Made by a program: the position numbers and the translations under genes. The notes under the pieces were generated by a model, which ran no database searches, had not been told where the DNA came from, and saw nothing but the letters and a program-made list of their open reading frames with translations. Shown here in pieces: positions 63,240-64,000 of a stretch of 64,000 nucleotides of DNA. Every line of letters begins with the position of its first letter. Position 1 is the stretch's first letter. The DNA is from Schlesneria sp. DSM 10557 (GTDB taxonomy: Bacteria; Planctomycetota; Planctomycetia; Planctomycetales; Planctomycetaceae), in contig NZ_CP124747.1 in NCBI RefSeq assembly GCF_041860085.1, forward strand, positions 4,030,001 to 4,094,000, in the 5' to 3' direction.

Positions 63240-63240
63240 C

Positions 63241-63930
63241 ACTATTCACCTCGCCTACCGTTCAGGTCTGCTACTGAAATTAGTCTTCCGATGTTGTGAT
63301 CTGAGCAGAGTTTCCGCTCCCGCTGCCAGATCCTGACAGAAGTTCTCATAGCGGAAATTCACCCAAATCTCAATCACCAACGCGTTTCGCGGGTCCATGC
63401 AATCGGAGTACCACATCCATGTGCGATCACGATTTACGTCAAATTACATCAATTTCCTGTGACGGCCTGATGCTGAATCGACATTGAAATGAAGCCCCGG
63501 AGGACCAGGCTGGTCGATGAGCCGCCATTCTCACTACGTTGATCTGTTCCCTCTCACAGGCCGTGCACGCGGACTCTTGCGACAGCCCGCGTCACGCGTT
63601 GACGGGGATTGCCAAGCAGCTCTACATTTCCAAAGTGGATGATTGCGACTTCAGATCGACTCGTCCGCAAACCGAAGTATCCCGTGTTAAAAGTGTGGTT
63701 AACGGGTGACGGTGAAGCCACTTCTTTCCGTCGCCCAGAATCACAGGGAACGAGATTACGTCGACTCTACCGATTCAGGGGTTGCGGAGTGAGTCTGCAT
63801 CTGTAGAATCTAGCGTTTCGACGAACCGAGTTCTGTTACTGCGGTCCAACACGTCCGCGGCCTGAACTTCATTGCGAGCAACCTCGTGATGAGCGTTTCG
63901 GCCATAATGTCCCGTGAAAGAGCCTGAGTC
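63241..63930. other. Leader/promoter region of the glucan synthase and of the final gene
   Basis: No recognisable coding frame. If the hairpin at 63188-63239 is an attenuator, its promoter and leader lie here. Confidence 0.35.
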
Positions 63931-64000
63931 ATGCCTTTGTCGCGAACTACCCTCGAAAGACAACTTGCAGCCGCCAACGCGGATTTGGCAACTTTCTCCA
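63931..64000 (+). CDS. Small helical protein, N-terminal part only
   Basis: The frame begins MPLSRTTLERQLAAANADLA and is cut by the window end after 23 residues. The regular spacing of Leu and charged residues suggests a helix. I recall similar short starts (L.R..LE.QL..A...L) in small planctomycete proteins of unknown function, but the evidence is thin. Confidence 0.4.
   Translation, partial: MPLSRTTLERQLAAANADLATFS

Noticed and set aside
1-64000. tRNA, rRNA or tmRNA genes
   Set aside because: I looked for T-loop and anticodon-arm patterns in the intergenic spaces and saw none; a covariance search would be needed to exclude them fully.

Overview
The window looks like a stretch of a planctomycete chromosome (Planctomycetota, order Planctomycetales or close to it). 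The evidence is the gene content: two DUF1549/DUF1553 proteins with a CxxCH motif, a DUF1501 protein, a DUF1080 protein, a Tat-exported Gfo/Idh/MocA oxidoreductase, a giant DUF4175-like coiled-coil protein, an ECF sigma factor overlapping a membrane DUF1549 protein, and a planctomycete-style TPR protein. I cannot name a genus. All calls come from reading the sequence and translations; no database search was run.

Layout. 1-950: start of a CoA-binding protein (minus) and a chorismate-lyase-like protein (plus). 1.1-6.7 kb: a dabB-dabA-DUF6671 operon for inorganic carbon uptake, with a divergent LysR regulator. 6.9-12.3 kb: an ABC / HlyD / TolC-type export operon. 12.4-14.8 kb: an accessory stretch with an IS3-family transposase remnant, a small unknown gene and a 75-bp-period hairpin repeat array. 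14.8-19.2 kb: a lone ExbD, an FHA-cyclase fusion and a probable retron. 19.3-29.6 kb: housekeeping genes on the minus strand (hslU, hslV, an esterase, trpD, a Gfo/Idh oxidoreductase, clpS, a DUF4175-like protein). 30-36.6 kb: truB, a secreted protein of unknown role, a TrhO-RluA fusion and an HtrA protease. 37.1-42.7 kb: a second accessory island with a 5'-truncated Rhs gene, a secreted TPR protein, and a decayed Rhs copy split by a dead REP-associated transposase element. 42.8-49.5 kb: DUF1080, DUF1549, ECF sigma and DUF1501 genes. 49.9-63.2 kb: csrA, a P-type metal ATPase, an unknown secreted protein and a giant cyclic beta-glucan synthase.

The most interesting system is the retron at 17.5-19.2 kb. 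Upstream of the reverse transcriptase lies a non-coding segment closed by a 20-bp a1/a2-type helix, with two msr-like hairpins and one long msd-like hairpin inside. The first unpaired base after a1 is a G, as expected for the branching guanosine. No separate effector gene is visible next to it.

A second theme is a dispersed hairpin repeat: a 50-bp unit consisting of a GC-rich stem plus a conserved tail, with a 75-bp period where copies are in tandem. It occurs at 1.1-1.25, 12.9, 13.3-13.7 and 37.1 kb. It abuts the broken 5' end of the Rhs gene and brackets a small gene with its tails pointing inward. A third is the nested history at 41-42 kb: an Rhs duplicate was interrupted by a RAYT element with 20-bp inverted ends, and that transposase then lost its catalytic tyrosine and its reading frame.
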